Source: Pontibacter akesuensis
GTDB taxonomy: Bacteria > Bacteroidota > Bacteroidia > Cytophagales > Hymenobacteraceae
Direction: 5' to 3'
Assembly: GCF_001611675.1 (NCBI RefSeq)
Contig: NZ_CP014766.1
Span: 1,984,001-2,048,000 of the forward strand
Length of the DNA: 64,000 bases
The position numbers were made by a program, and so were the translations under genes. Under the pieces are notes generated by a model that saw only the letters and a program-made list of their open reading frames with translations, had not been told where the DNA came from and searched no databases. Shown here in pieces: positions 17,802 through 26,736 of the stretch (positions are counted from its first letter, which is position 1; the number at the start of each line of letters is the position of its first letter).

Positions 17802-18689
17802 ATGAGCTACGAAAGACTGGAACAGTGCCCCGTATGCGGCAAAGAGGAATTCAAAAACTTTATAGTAGTAAACGATAACGCTGTCTCGAAGGAAAGCTTT
17901 GTGATAGTGGAGTGTGAGAACTGCACTTTTAAGTTCACCAATCCCAGACCCGACAGCGAGAGCATCGGGCAGTATTACGAGTCGGAGGATTATATCTCGC
18001 ACAGCAACACCAAGCAGGGTATTATCAACAGGGCCTACCATGTGGTCCGCTCCATAACGACGAAGCAAAAAGTAGAGCTTATCAACAGGCACTCGCCGGC
18101 AAAAGGAGCCATACTTGACTACGGTTGCGGCACTGGCACTTTTCTGGCAGCCTGCAAAAAAGACGGCTGGGACATAAGGGGAATTGAGCCGAATGCTAAG
18201 GCAAGGGAAGTGGCATCGAAAGAGACGGGCGAGATAATAGCCTCCAGCCTGAATGATATAGATGGGGAAAAGTATGAGGTAATCACGCTTTGGCACGTGC
18301 TGGAGCACATTCATACGTTGAACGAAACAGTAACAATGCTGTTGGAAAACCTGCAGGAAGACGGGACTTTAATCATTGCCGTTCCGAACGCAGACTCGCA
18401 TGATGCTAAAGAATACCGGGAGAACTGGGCAGCTTATGATGTGCCGCGCCACCTCTACCACTTCACTCAGCCAACCATGAAGCGCTTCCTGAAGAAGCAC
18501 AAGATGGTACTGGAGGAAGTGCTGCCGATGAAATTTGATGCCTACTACGTGAGCCTGCTAAGTGAGAAGCAGAAGGAAGGTAAGACAAAAATGCTAAGCA
18601 GCGTGATGAACGGTTACCGCTCCAACAGCTATGCAGAGAAAAACGGGAACGACTATTCGAGCCTGATTTTTGTAGCTAAAAGAAAATAA
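17802..18689 (+). CDS. Class I SAM-dependent methyltransferase with N-terminal zinc ribbon
   Basis: The 295-residue product starts with a four-Cys ribbon (CPVCG at residues 9-13 and CENC near 39-42), followed by a NPRPD segment. A Rossmann methyltransferase follows, with the SAM-binding motif ILDYGCGTGTFLAAC (about residue 105) and the acidic loop RGIEPNAKAREVA. LWHVLEHIHTLNE is the motif IV region. This architecture is frequent in methyltransferases acting on sugars or lipid-linked intermediates, but the substrate cannot be told. It abuts the mnmG stop codon with no gap, which suggests co-transcription. Confidence 0.88.
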   Translation: MSYERLEQCPVCGKEEFKNFIVVNDNAVSKESFVIVECENCTFKFTNPRPDSESIGQYYESEDYISHSNTKQGIINRAYHVVRSITTKQKVELINRHSPAKGAILDYGCGTGTFLAACKKDGWDIRGIEPNAKAREVASKETGEIIASSLNDIDGEKYEVITLWHVLEHIHTLNETVTMLLENLQEDGTLIIAVPNADSHDAKEYRENWAAYDVPRHLYHFTQPTMKRFLKKHKMVLEEVLPMKFDAYYVSLLSEKQKEGKTKMLSSVMNGYRSNSYAEKNGNDYSSLIFVAKRK

Positions 18690-18713
18690 AGGCATTGATT
18701 TTACGTGCATCAT

Positions 18714-18743
18714 AAAATAGGCAAGCGAAGGTTTGCCTATTTT
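18714..18743 (+). terminator. Intrinsic terminator after the methyltransferase
   Basis: AAAATAGGCAA and TTGCCTATTTT form an 11-bp stem around a GCGAAGGT loop, followed by TTG-rich sequence. It probably ends the mnmG-methyltransferase unit. Confidence 0.75.
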
Positions 18744-18762
18744 TGTTTGATCAAACACATCT

Positions 18763-20376
18763 ATGAAACTAGTAAAAAGCATCATTACAGCAGGCATGCT
18801 GGCGGGTATAGCCGCCTGTGCCACACAAAGCCCGCCGGAAGGGGGACCGAAAGACGAGAAGCCACCAAAGCTTGTAAGCAGCAACCCAAAAGACCAGCAG
18901 TTGAATGTGGATACCCGCACCATCAGGCTAATGTTTGATGAAGAGGTTCAGCCTGCTAGCTTAAACAAGGAGTTGTTAATCACACCAAATATCAACAACC
19001 CCTACAAAGTCATAACGAAGCGCAACGAGCTAACACTGGAGTTTGAGAAGCCACTAGAAGACAGCACCACCTACACCCTGAATTTCCGAAACGGAATAAC
19101 AGACATTACAGAGAAAAATAAGGCGCAGGGGCTTCGACTGTCCTTTAGCACAGGGGCCTTCATAGACTCGAGCCGGGTGAGTGGCCAAGTGGTAGACCTG
19201 CTGCTGCAGACACCGGTGAAAGATGCGGTGGTAGCACTATACCGAACAGAGGATACTCTAACCATCCGAAAGAACAGGCCATACTACCTCACTACAACTG
19301 ATGCGCAGGGGAGTTACAGCCTACAGAATGTCAAGCAAGGCAACTACCGGATCTACGCCATAGTGGACAAGAACAACAACTCGTTTTATGATTCGGAGGC
19401 GGAAAGCATAGCGTATCTTACGGCACCCATAGCAATAACACCAGAAACGGACTCAGTTAAACTACAAACAGTACGGATAGACACAAAGAAGCCCCTACTG
19501 CTGGCCCGGAATAAATTTTCGGATAGGTTGGTAGCCAATTATAACGAGGGAATCCAGCAGTTCGTGGCGCTATCGGCCACAGGCAAAGATACACTGGTAA
19601 GCAAGATCGCTGCCGACGGCAAGTTTGCGGAGCTGTTCAAAACTTCAAATTTCAGTGGTGGAAAAGCCATAGTTTCCGCTGTGGATTCTGCAGGCAATAT
19701 AGGCACAGACACACTTAATATAGCGTTTGAAGGACAAAGAGCAAGCAGGATAACAGGAGCACAGGTGAAAGTTTTAAACACAGGAGGAACGGGAGGCTAT
19801 ACATCGGGGCAGCCTGTGGTGGTGGAGCTTCAGACGCCTGTGCGGATAGTGGGAAAAGCACCGTTGCGTCTGATGGCTGATAGTACCCTGGTACAGGAGC
19901 TGACGTACCCGGAGCAGGTAAGCTTGGATAGGACAAACACAGAACTGCGCTTCAACATGCCAGCCTTAACGAATAACCGCATCAGACAACTCACAGTAGT
20001 GCTGGACACCACAGCAGTAGTACCGTTGGAAGGAGGACCACTTACGATACCTGCTTTACAGCTAAGTGTATCGGAGGCAAAGGGAACAGGTACTATAAGC
20101 GGACGTGTAAACACAGCCTATACATCGTACACGGTGCAGCTGCTGAACAATGCGGGTAAATTAGTTAAGCAGCAACAGGGAAAGAAGACTTATAAGTTTG
20201 ATAATGTAGTACCAGGCACATACAGAATCAGAGTTTTGATAGATGCCAACAAAAATGGAAAGTGGGACAGTGCAGATCCAACATTTGAGCAGGCGCCGGA
20301 GCCGGTTTACATACATCCCAAAACGTTTGAGGTTAGAGCGAACTGGGAAATAGAAAACGAGAACCTGGAGTTTTAG
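18763..20376 (+). CDS. Ig-like (Big_5) domain lipoprotein
   Basis: The 537-residue product has a lipoprotein signal with lipobox GIAAC (Cys19), then SPPEGGPKDEKPP, an opening common to Bacteroidota Ig-like lipoproteins. Residues about 35-130 form a Big_5/SbsA Ig-like domain (PKDQQLNVDTRTIRLMFDE). Residues about 140-230 hold a carboxypeptidase-regulatory-like sandwich with a calcium-like DKNNN loop (YRIYAIVDKNNNSFYDSE). A second such module, with VLIDANKNGKWDSAD, lies near the C-terminus. It is probably a surface or periplasmic lipoprotein of unknown function. It has its own terminators on both sides. Confidence 0.85.
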   Translation: MKLVKSIITAGMLAGIAACATQSPPEGGPKDEKPPKLVSSNPKDQQLNVDTRTIRLMFDEEVQPASLNKELLITPNINNPYKVITKRNELTLEFEKPLEDSTTYTLNFRNGITDITEKNKAQGLRLSFSTGAFIDSSRVSGQVVDLLLQTPVKDAVVALYRTEDTLTIRKNRPYYLTTTDAQGSYSLQNVKQGNYRIYAIVDKNNNSFYDSEAESIAYLTAPIAITPETDSVKLQTVRIDTKKPLLLARNKFSDRLVANYNEGIQQFVALSATGKDTLVSKIAADGKFAELFKTSNFSGGKAIVSAVDSAGNIGTDTLNIAFEGQRASRITGAQVKVLNTGGTGGYTSGQPVVVELQTPVRIVGKAPLRLMADSTLVQELTYPEQVSLDRTNTELRFNMPALTNNRIRQLTVVLDTTAVVPLEGGPLTIPALQLSVSEAKGTGTISGRVNTAYTSYTVQLLNNAGKLVKQQQGKKTYKFDNVVPGTYRIRVLIDANKNGKWDSADPTFEQAPEPVYIHPKTFEVRANWEIENENLEF

Positions 20377-20390
20377 AAGAAGACCAGAAC

Positions 20391-20424
20391 AAAAAAGGGG
20401 AGGCTGAATAGCCTCCCCTTTTTT
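20391..20424 (+). terminator. Strong intrinsic terminator
   Basis: AAAAAAGGGGAGGC and GCCTCCCCTTTTTT form a 14-bp perfect stem around a TGAATA loop. It closes the Ig-like lipoprotein gene and precedes the long gene-free region. Confidence 0.92.
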
Positions 20425-22036
20425 ATGGCCATCGGTTTAGAAGTAGAAGGAGGCAGTAACATAAGAACCTCAAGCGACAAGTATAAACAGTGCCAGAAGC
20501 AGACAGCAAAGACAAGTGCAAAAGGATAAGACTAAGGCTTAATCTGAAGTTAATAAACTAATCATAATCCAGCTCCACATTAACTCAAGAGCATGTAAAG
20601 CTTATTTTAATCAGAAAAACGAAGGGTTTATACACAAAGCCAAAAAGCTAAAAAATCAACAGGTGTAAATCAAGTGGTAAGGCGCCACAGTGATAGAAGA
20701 GGAAGAGAGCAGCAGCAAGAGGCAAGGGCGAAAGAGACTTAAAGCAAATAAACAGGAGGAAGGCAAAATGGGGCAGAGGAAGGATAGAAAATGAAAGCAC
20801 CTTTATGGAGGAATGAAAAAGGTGGGTTGAGAATTAGAGAACAAGGCTTCGCGCTAATATTCTGGAGGGGAGGATCACCACATAACACTCCAGCTACTTT
20901 ACGGCAAGGCAGCTTAAACAAAAGGCAAACGCATGGCAATCAAAGAGCGAAGAAACAGGTACGGGAGAAGAATACGTGCACAGGCAGAGGAGCCCAAAAG
21001 CTCCGTAAGAAAAGGAGGCAGAACTTAAAGTTGGCACCTCGCCTTTTCCTGATCCCCTGAGTATAGCTAAAAGATCAAGCAGACTGTGCAGTATAAGGAC
21101 CCGCCGTTGCAGCAGGAGGAATCATTCGACTTGCTCAGGTTCAGGAAAACATTAGGAAGTATATGTTATACTTCAAATTCATTCCGTAAATCCAGGTAGG
21201 GACACCGCTACATATCTATGACGCCTGCTGGAGCTAAGAATTACTTCTATTCCTAAACAGCATCTATCACAAGCACCCTACAGCATTTTATTTCCACATC
21301 AAGCAACAAGTTCTGCGTAGTAAAGCCAACGAGTGAGTAGAAAATAGAAAACGCGCATGCACTCATCTTAGCTGTTCTGCATTCGGAAAAATGGCTGCAT
21401 TCTAAAACTGGTATTGCAGGAGGCAAGGGTATGCTGTTACAGGAACGAGCAAATGCAAAAAAGCCTGCGGCAAAAAATGCGGCGGAAAATCAGAATAAAA
21501 TGTAGCACGTGCGTAATCCACAAAGCTGTGGTAAACTGTGTGGAAAAGAGTGGGTAACAATCGGGATAACTTACACTCCCAAATATTACACAGCCGAAAC
21601 GCCCTTACACAAAGGGTAAAAAGTGGATACTGGTGTATAACACGCACACATAAATTGCATTGTCCACCATGATGTATCCTGTTTATAAAGAAATACACAG
21701 AAACAGGCAAAAAGTGGAAAAACCATCTAACCCGTTGACACAAAAGGAGATCGTATCAACAGTAACACATAGGGGATGGTGAAAAACTAAATAACTGTAA
21801 ACAAGTTATAGCCACTACACAAAGCTGGGTAGAGTTATCAACTTGTGAACAGCCCTAGAGATAGAGGAAGAATTAATTTGAAAAATCTTCTTACAAAAGT
21901 TATTAGGAAAGGAGAAGTGTGGAAAGGTGCGTAAAGGGGCTTGTGAAACAAGGAAGTCCACTTACACAAAGGAACCAATCCAAAAGAAAATCGATATATT
22001 TATTGCCTGCTAAGGCAAGAGACAAAATCAAAAGAA
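20425..22036. other. 1.6-kb gene-free region with DnaA-box-like sites
   Basis: No convincing gene is seen in this stretch. Its + strand is strongly purine-rich from about 20430 to 21000. It contains one perfect DnaA box, TTATACACA at 20628-20636. One-mismatch sites occur at 21514-21522 (TAATCCACA), 21539-21547 (TGTGGAAAA) and 21632-21640 (GGTGTATAA). Many other TACACA and GTGGAAA fragments crowd 21500-22000. It may be part of the replication origin region; see the better candidate at 30458. The short reading frames inside have unusual composition and no recognisable family. Confidence 0.4.
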
Positions 22037-24121
22037 ATGAATATGCTGCTTAATGTAGACCTGAGCCTCCCCTTCGAGGAGCCCGTGCTAATATTTACGC
22101 TCGTACTCCTGATTATACTGGTGGTGCCGATACTGCTGAACAAATTCAGGATACCAAGTATAGTGGGGCTAATTGTGGCGGGCGTGGTGCTGGGACCAAA
22201 CGGACTGCACGTGCTGAACAGGGATGCCAGTATCGTACTGTTCGGAACAGTGGGCTTGCTCTACATCATGTTCCAGGCGGGTCTTGAAATAGACATGATC
22301 GACTTTAAGCGGTATAAGGTACGAAGCTTGGTGTTCGGTGCACTCACCTTTCTAATACCGATAAGTATAGGCACGATCGTTTTCTTTTACCTGCACGGCT
22401 ATGAAATAAAGCCAGCCATACTCCTGGCAAGTATGTTTGCACCGCACACGCTATTGGCATATCCGATAGTAAGCCGGCTGGGACTTAGTAAAAACGCAGC
22501 TGTAACGCTGACCATAGGCGGAACGCTGGTAACAGATACGGCCGTGCTTTTTGTGCTGGCAATCATTATCAACTCCACACAGGGAGACACGGATCTGTGG
22601 TTCTGGGTATTCATGGTGGTGGAGATGATCATCTTTGTGATCGTGGTGCTCTGGCTGTTTCCGAAAATTGCCAAGTGGATGTTTAAGCAGCTGGAAAGTG
22701 AGAAGGGAGCCCAGTTCATATTTGTGCTGACCGTAATATTTGCGGCAGCGTTTTTATCAGAGCTGGCAGGTATGGAGGCCATCATCGGAGCCTTCCTGGC
22801 AGGCCTGGCGCTGAACCCGCTGATTCCGCACACGTCGGCGCTGATGAACAGAATTGAGTTTGTAGGAAACAACATCTTCATCCCCTTCTTCCTGATCAGC
22901 ACCGGCATGCTGGTGGACCTGACGGTACTGTTCACCGATACCAACGCCATGCTGATTGCGGGTACAATAGTTGTGCTGGCGCCGCTATCGAAGTATGCTG
23001 CCGCCTTTCTGACGCAAAAGATATTTAAGTTCAGCGTGCTACAACGCAACCTGATCTTTGGTTTAAGCAGTGCCCATGCGGCGGCCACACTAGCGGTGGT
23101 GCTGGCCGGTTACGAAATAGGCATCATCGGGGAGAGTGCACTGAACGGGGCCGTGGTGCTGATCCTGGTGTCAAGTATGATCAGCTCGTTCTCCACCGAA
23201 AAAGTAGCGCGCAAGCTGGCTATTTTGGAGAGCCGCAGAAAACCGGACATCAGCGAGAAGCCAGACCGCATCATGGTGCCGATCGGGAACCCGAAAACGA
23301 TAGAGAACCTCATCGACCTGTCTATCATGCTGCGCAACCCGGAGCACAGCCAGCCCATTTATCCGTTGGCCGTGGTGATAGACAACGAGCATGCGGAGGA
23401 GGAGATCTACAAGAAAAACAAAATGCTGCAGGAGGCCATTCACCATGCCTCCGCCACCGACAGCGATGTGCAACTGGTATCGAAGATAGACGTGAACATT
23501 GCGAGCGGCATGATCCGGGCGATAAAGGAAATGATGATTACGGAGGTGGTGCTGGGGTGGAACGGTAAAATTACCACACGCGACCGCATCTTCGGGACGG
23601 TACTGGATAACCTGCTGAACAACACAGAGCAGATGGTGCTGGTGTGCAAGATCATCCAGCCGCTAAACACCACAGGCCGGCTGATTGTGATCGTACCGAC
23701 AAACGCTGAACTGGAAAGAGGCTTTATGCGCTGGATCAGGAGCGTGAAGCTGCTCTCGACACAGCTGGGTGCCAAGATTGTGTTCCGGGGCCGCAGACGA
23801 ACGCTCAACAAGCTTAAAGGCGCCGTGAACGAGAACAAGCCAACCGTGGAGGCAACGTACCTGCCCTACAACAACCTGAACGAGTTCGCTGCCATGAAAT
23901 CGGAACTGCAGCAGGACGACATGGTAATAGTTATTTCGGCACGCAAAGCCACCATCTCCTACAACAGCAACCTGGACTACGTGCCGCGCGTGCTATCGAG
24001 AGACTACAAGGACAACAGCTTTATTGTGATATACCCGGAGCAGTACCCGGTGTACCAGAGCGTACCAGTGAAAGGCATACCAGTAACCTATGACAAAGGC
24101 AGGGAAGAAGGCGGCGTTTAA
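22037..24121 (+). CDS. CPA2-family cation:proton antiporter, paralog 1
   Basis: The 694-residue product has an N-terminal Na+/H+ exchanger membrane domain of about 12 spans (residues about 18-390). It begins PILLNKFRIPSIVGLIVAGVVLGP and includes LLASMFAPHTLLAYPI, the GGTLVTDTAVLF discontinuous-helix region and ELAGMEAIIGAFLAGLALN. The C-terminal 270 residues are cytosolic, with two universal-stress-protein-like segments (RIMVPIGNP near 410; EVVLGWNGK near 500). Such proteins exchange K+ or Na+ for protons and may be gated by the soluble domain. A close paralog lies at 28385. The last 32 bp overlap the DUF4385 gene. Confidence 0.92.
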   Translation: MNMLLNVDLSLPFEEPVLIFTLVLLIILVVPILLNKFRIPSIVGLIVAGVVLGPNGLHVLNRDASIVLFGTVGLLYIMFQAGLEIDMIDFKRYKVRSLVFGALTFLIPISIGTIVFFYLHGYEIKPAILLASMFAPHTLLAYPIVSRLGLSKNAAVTLTIGGTLVTDTAVLFVLAIIINSTQGDTDLWFWVFMVVEMIIFVIVVLWLFPKIAKWMFKQLESEKGAQFIFVLTVIFAAAFLSELAGMEAIIGAFLAGLALNPLIPHTSALMNRIEFVGNNIFIPFFLISTGMLVDLTVLFTDTNAMLIAGTIVVLAPLSKYAAAFLTQKIFKFSVLQRNLIFGLSSAHAAATLAVVLAGYEIGIIGESALNGAVVLILVSSMISSFSTEKVARKLAILESRRKPDISEKPDRIMVPIGNPKTIENLIDLSIMLRNPEHSQPIYPLAVVIDNEHAEEEIYKKNKMLQEAIHHASATDSDVQLVSKIDVNIASGMIRAIKEMMITEVVLGWNGKITTRDRIFGTVLDNLLNNTEQMVLVCKIIQPLNTTGRLIVIVPTNAELERGFMRWIRSVKLLSTQLGAKIVFRGRRRTLNKLKGAVNENKPTVEATYLPYNNLNEFAAMKSELQQDDMVIVISARKATISYNSNLDYVPRVLSRDYKDNSFIVIYPEQYPVYQSVPVKGIPVTYDKGREEGGV

Positions 24122-24611
24122 CTACGACCTCGATTTCAGGAAGATAAACTTCAGGGAAAGACCGGACCTGTACCGCGTGGGAAAAGGGGAGCAGGGGGTG
24201 CTGCTGGTGGAGCCGTACAAAACAGAGATACTGCCGCACTGGCGCTTTAAAACACCCGAAATTGCAGCGGAATCGTCAGCGAAAATAACCGAGCTGTTTG
24301 AGCAGTACCTGGAGAAGGAGGATTTTGTAGGGGCCGACATGGCCCGAAAGTTTCTGCAGATGGGCTACACCCGCAGCAGGCGCTATGCCAACCACAGATC
24401 TGGAAAGAAGTATGACGGACCAGTGCCGGAAAATAAAAAAGGACAGAGCGGCGCGCACGGCAGAGAAATTCTGCCAAATGAGGAGGACCCAGTGAAAGCA
24501 GCCTCGGCCGCCATATTTAAGGAAAGCTGGCACAAAGCCAAGGAAAACAAAAAATACAAAGAGCTGCTGGCGGAGTTCAGGCAGAAGTATGAGCAGTCAG
24601 AATCTACGTAA
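24090..24611 (+). CDS. DUF4385 family protein
   Basis: The 173-residue soluble protein matches the DUF4385 pattern: FNYDLDFRKINFRERPDLYRVG, GEQGVLLVEPYKTEILPHWRFKTPEIA and DMARKFLQMGYTRSRRYANH. It is basic and Arg/Lys-rich, with a disordered middle (ENKKGQSGAHGRE). The function is unknown. The start codon lies 32 bp inside the antiporter gene in another frame, which suggests translational coupling. Confidence 0.85.
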   Translation: MTKAGKKAAFNYDLDFRKINFRERPDLYRVGKGEQGVLLVEPYKTEILPHWRFKTPEIAAESSAKITELFEQYLEKEDFVGADMARKFLQMGYTRSRRYANHRSGKKYDGPVPENKKGQSGAHGREILPNEEDPVKAASAAIFKESWHKAKENKKYKELLAEFRQKYEQSEST

Positions 24612-24640
24612 AAGAGGAACCTTCCGAAAAGTAAAACCCG

Positions 24641-24649
24641 TATCTTTGC
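24641..24649 (+). promoter_or_regulatory. Bacteroidota-type -7 element
   Basis: TATCTTTGC matches the TAnnTTTG -7 element used by the primary sigma factor of this phylum. It would start transcription about 15-20 bases before the ATG at 24672. No good TTTG -33 box is seen at the expected distance. Confidence 0.5.
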
Positions 24650-24671
24650 ATATATAAACTTTAACTGAAAA

Positions 24672-25130
24672 ATGATCAACAAAGAAATCAGGTTGGGCAA
24701 GGGGCTTGGCAAGATCAAGTTTGGCCTGACAATGGAAGAAGTAGAACAATTGATAGGCGAGCCTGAAGAAGTAGAGGAGTCTGACGAGGAGGATGAGTTT
24801 GAGCACCAGGCCTGGAATTACTGGGAAGAGGGCTATTCGCTATACTTCGATAAAGAGGACGACTACCGCCTGAGCTGCATCGAAACCGCCAACCGTGAGG
24901 TGCAGATCTGGGGAGAGCGCGTGTTCGAGATGAGCCGTGACCAGGTAATGCAGTTATTCGCTGATAACGACATCACCGATCCGGAAGAGGAAGAAGCCGA
25001 GACAGGCGAGACACGTATCTCTTTCGAGAGAGAGATGATTGATTTATACTTCGACGAGGACCAACTGATTGCCATCAACTTCGGCGTATTTATTAACGAT
25101 GACCTAGAAGTAGTTTGGCCTGAGAAATAG
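24672..25130 (+). CDS. Acidic hypothetical protein
   Basis: I do not recognise this 152-residue protein with certainty. It is very acidic, with Glu/Asp runs near residues 35-48 and 115-122, and has no signal or membrane segment. The opening LGKGLGKIKFGLTMEEVEQLIGEPEEVE is the 'xxxFGMsxxeVxxlLGxP' pattern that recurs in SmpA/OmlA-like and some immunity-like folds, which hints at a small alpha-beta domain. It stands alone with its own promoter-like element and terminator. Composition matches its neighbours. Confidence 0.75.
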   Translation: MINKEIRLGKGLGKIKFGLTMEEVEQLIGEPEEVEESDEEDEFEHQAWNYWEEGYSLYFDKEDDYRLSCIETANREVQIWGERVFEMSRDQVMQLFADNDITDPEEEEAETGETRISFEREMIDLYFDEDQLIAINFGVFINDDLEVVWPEK

Positions 25131-25159
25131 AGCGACAAAGCCATACAATTAAAGTATAA

Positions 25160-25197
25160 ACAGCCTTGCATCTACTCGAGATGCAAGGCTGTTTTTT
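25160..25197 (+). terminator. Intrinsic terminator
   Basis: ACAGCCTTGCATCT and AGATGCAAGGCTGT form a near-perfect stem around a short CTCG-type loop, followed by a run of T. Confidence 0.9.
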
Positions 25198-25318
25198 TGT
25201 CTGTGCCTAAGTATAAACCCTATCCCGTGGTTGTGTATAAGTACAGCATAATCTGGTACACAGACACGGTAAGGCAATTCTATACTTGTGTTGCGTGAAC
25301 TAAAGTCCACAGAAACAA

Positions 25319-25348
25319 AAAAGCCCGACACAGGAGTGCCGGGCTTTT
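25319..25348 (-). terminator. Terminator of the PiT-like gene
   Basis: AAAAGCCCGACAC and GTGCCGGGCTTTT pair with one G-U-type position around an AGGA loop. The T run on the minus strand faces away from the gene ending at 25369. Confidence 0.85.
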
Positions 25349-25368
25349 CTGTAATCGGTTATCTACTT

Positions 25369-26502
25369 CTATTCGAAGAAGAAGTTCACTAGTTCATCTT
25401 GGATAACAGGGTTGATGGCAACGGCAAGTATGATGGAGATAACCAAACCAATCGTAACCGAAAGAATGTCACGGCCAATCAGGTTGAAGGTCTTGCCCAT
25501 TTTTGCCGTACCGTCAGTACGTAAACGCATACCCAATTCACGGCCAGCAAGTAAGCCCACAAACACCCAGGTAGTACTCATCGGGATGTTGTTCAATTCC
25601 TTGAAGTAGTACAGGATGATGGCGTAAACCAGGTCAATAATGGTGGCGCTGCGTACGTCGCGCACCTCAGATTTTTCGTTGATGATGTTCTGAATTTTCT
25701 CGCCGCGCTTAAAGAACATAAAGCCCAGACCGATAAAGATGAATCCTGCAAAAGCTGCGAATTCCCAACCGCCTAACTGGCGCGGCAGGTAAACGGCAAT
25801 GTTAGCCAAATCCTGAGCAAGCCAGGTATGCCACAGAAAACCGCTAATAATCCATTGGGCAATTACCCAGGAGCCGTGTGCCTCTCCTTTTACGAAGCGC
25901 TTGATAACTTTAGTCAGGGCGATATAAATCAAAAAGGCAGCTACGAAGGCAGCCACATACCCCATCAAGCTCTTGCTAACCATGCTGATGATGGCACCGG
26001 AACTCACTGTGAACACGCTAAGCAGCATGAAAGTAGTAGAAACAGGGATGCGGAAGCGCGTCAGCAGGAGCAGAACGATAGGAGCCGCAAGCTGCAGGTA
26101 CACAAAGCTGTCTATGTTCTGGTCAAAGCCTTTGGACGACAATCGTTGGTAAGTAACGTCACCATCAAAAGTTACCCAGCTGTAGTACACGGTACCCAGG
26201 AAGATGGAGCCCATAAAGAGCCATTGCCAGTACCATTTTTTATCTTCGTTCGATACGATGAACGTACCAATGGTCTGAATACTGTCGTTGGCGATAGCGG
26301 AATAGCCTGCAAAGGCAAAACCCACCCACATGGCAATAGAGGCATAGGGATAAACCAAGCCTGCCAGGATCAGGGAAAAAGCGATAAAGTACAGGAAGTT
26401 TTTCTCTTTGCGGATATAAATATCTACTTGGCTGTACCTTCTCCTGAACTTATAGGGCTTGATAGGAGCTACATGCTTTTTGCCTTTTTTTGTTTTGGCC
26501 AT
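25369..26502 (-). CDS. PiT/Pho4-like integral membrane protein
   Basis: The 377-residue protein has a basic cytosolic N-terminus (about 35 residues) and about ten membrane spans. It contains a two-fold pattern like that of PiT inorganic phosphate transporters. The first half has ANDSIQTIGTF (71-81) and PVSTT (153-157). The second half has AQDLANIAV (229-237) and PMSTT (307-311). In PiT proteins the equivalents are GANDVANA and PISTTH in each half. The match is distant, since the GANDVANA signatures are altered, so a transport role, perhaps for phosphate, is inference. It is a single-gene unit, divergent from glyS. Confidence 0.7.
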   Translation of the reverse strand: MAKTKKGKKHVAPIKPYKFRRRYSQVDIYIRKEKNFLYFIAFSLILAGLVYPYASIAMWVGFAFAGYSAIANDSIQTIGTFIVSNEDKKWYWQWLFMGSIFLGTVYYSWVTFDGDVTYQRLSSKGFDQNIDSFVYLQLAAPIVLLLLTRFRIPVSTTFMLLSVFTVSSGAIISMVSKSLMGYVAAFVAAFLIYIALTKVIKRFVKGEAHGSWVIAQWIISGFLWHTWLAQDLANIAVYLPRQLGGWEFAAFAGFIFIGLGFMFFKRGEKIQNIINEKSEVRDVRSATIIDLVYAIILYYFKELNNIPMSTTWVFVGLLAGRELGMRLRTDGTAKMGKTFNLIGRDILSVTIGLVISIILAVAINPVIQDELVNFFFE

Positions 26503-26724
26503 TTTTGAAAGATTGGTAATGAATCAAAAAACGTTGCAAGTTAGTGCAAAAAGGAGTGAGGGGAGGTAAGCCAATGTTAAGAAATTGTTAACACCGGTAA
26601 CAAAGGGTATCTGATGGGCCTGTAGCCGGGTTTTGAGCTGGTGATCAAGGTGAAAAGATAAACAAATGCCAGAGACATTAACGAAAAACAAAGCGATTAC
26701 CGTGTATTATCATCCGTTAAAAAT

Positions 26725-26733
26725 TATCTTTGC
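26725..26733 (+). promoter_or_regulatory. -7 promoter element of glyS
   Basis: TATCTTTGC fits TAnnTTTG and ends only three bases before the glyS ATG. Transcription starting a few bases downstream would give a nearly leaderless mRNA, or the functional promoter lies elsewhere. Confidence 0.4.
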
Positions 26734-26736
26734 GCC

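Noticed and set aside
20791..21060. 89-residue open frame in the long gene-free region
   Set aside because: The product is Lys/Arg/Gln-rich with no recognisable family, no terminator and composition explained by the purine-rich strand.
21402..21743. 113-residue minus-strand open frame in the same region
   Set aside because: It is rich in Cys, Phe and His in a way typical of a non-coding strand, and it covers the DnaA-box-like sites.
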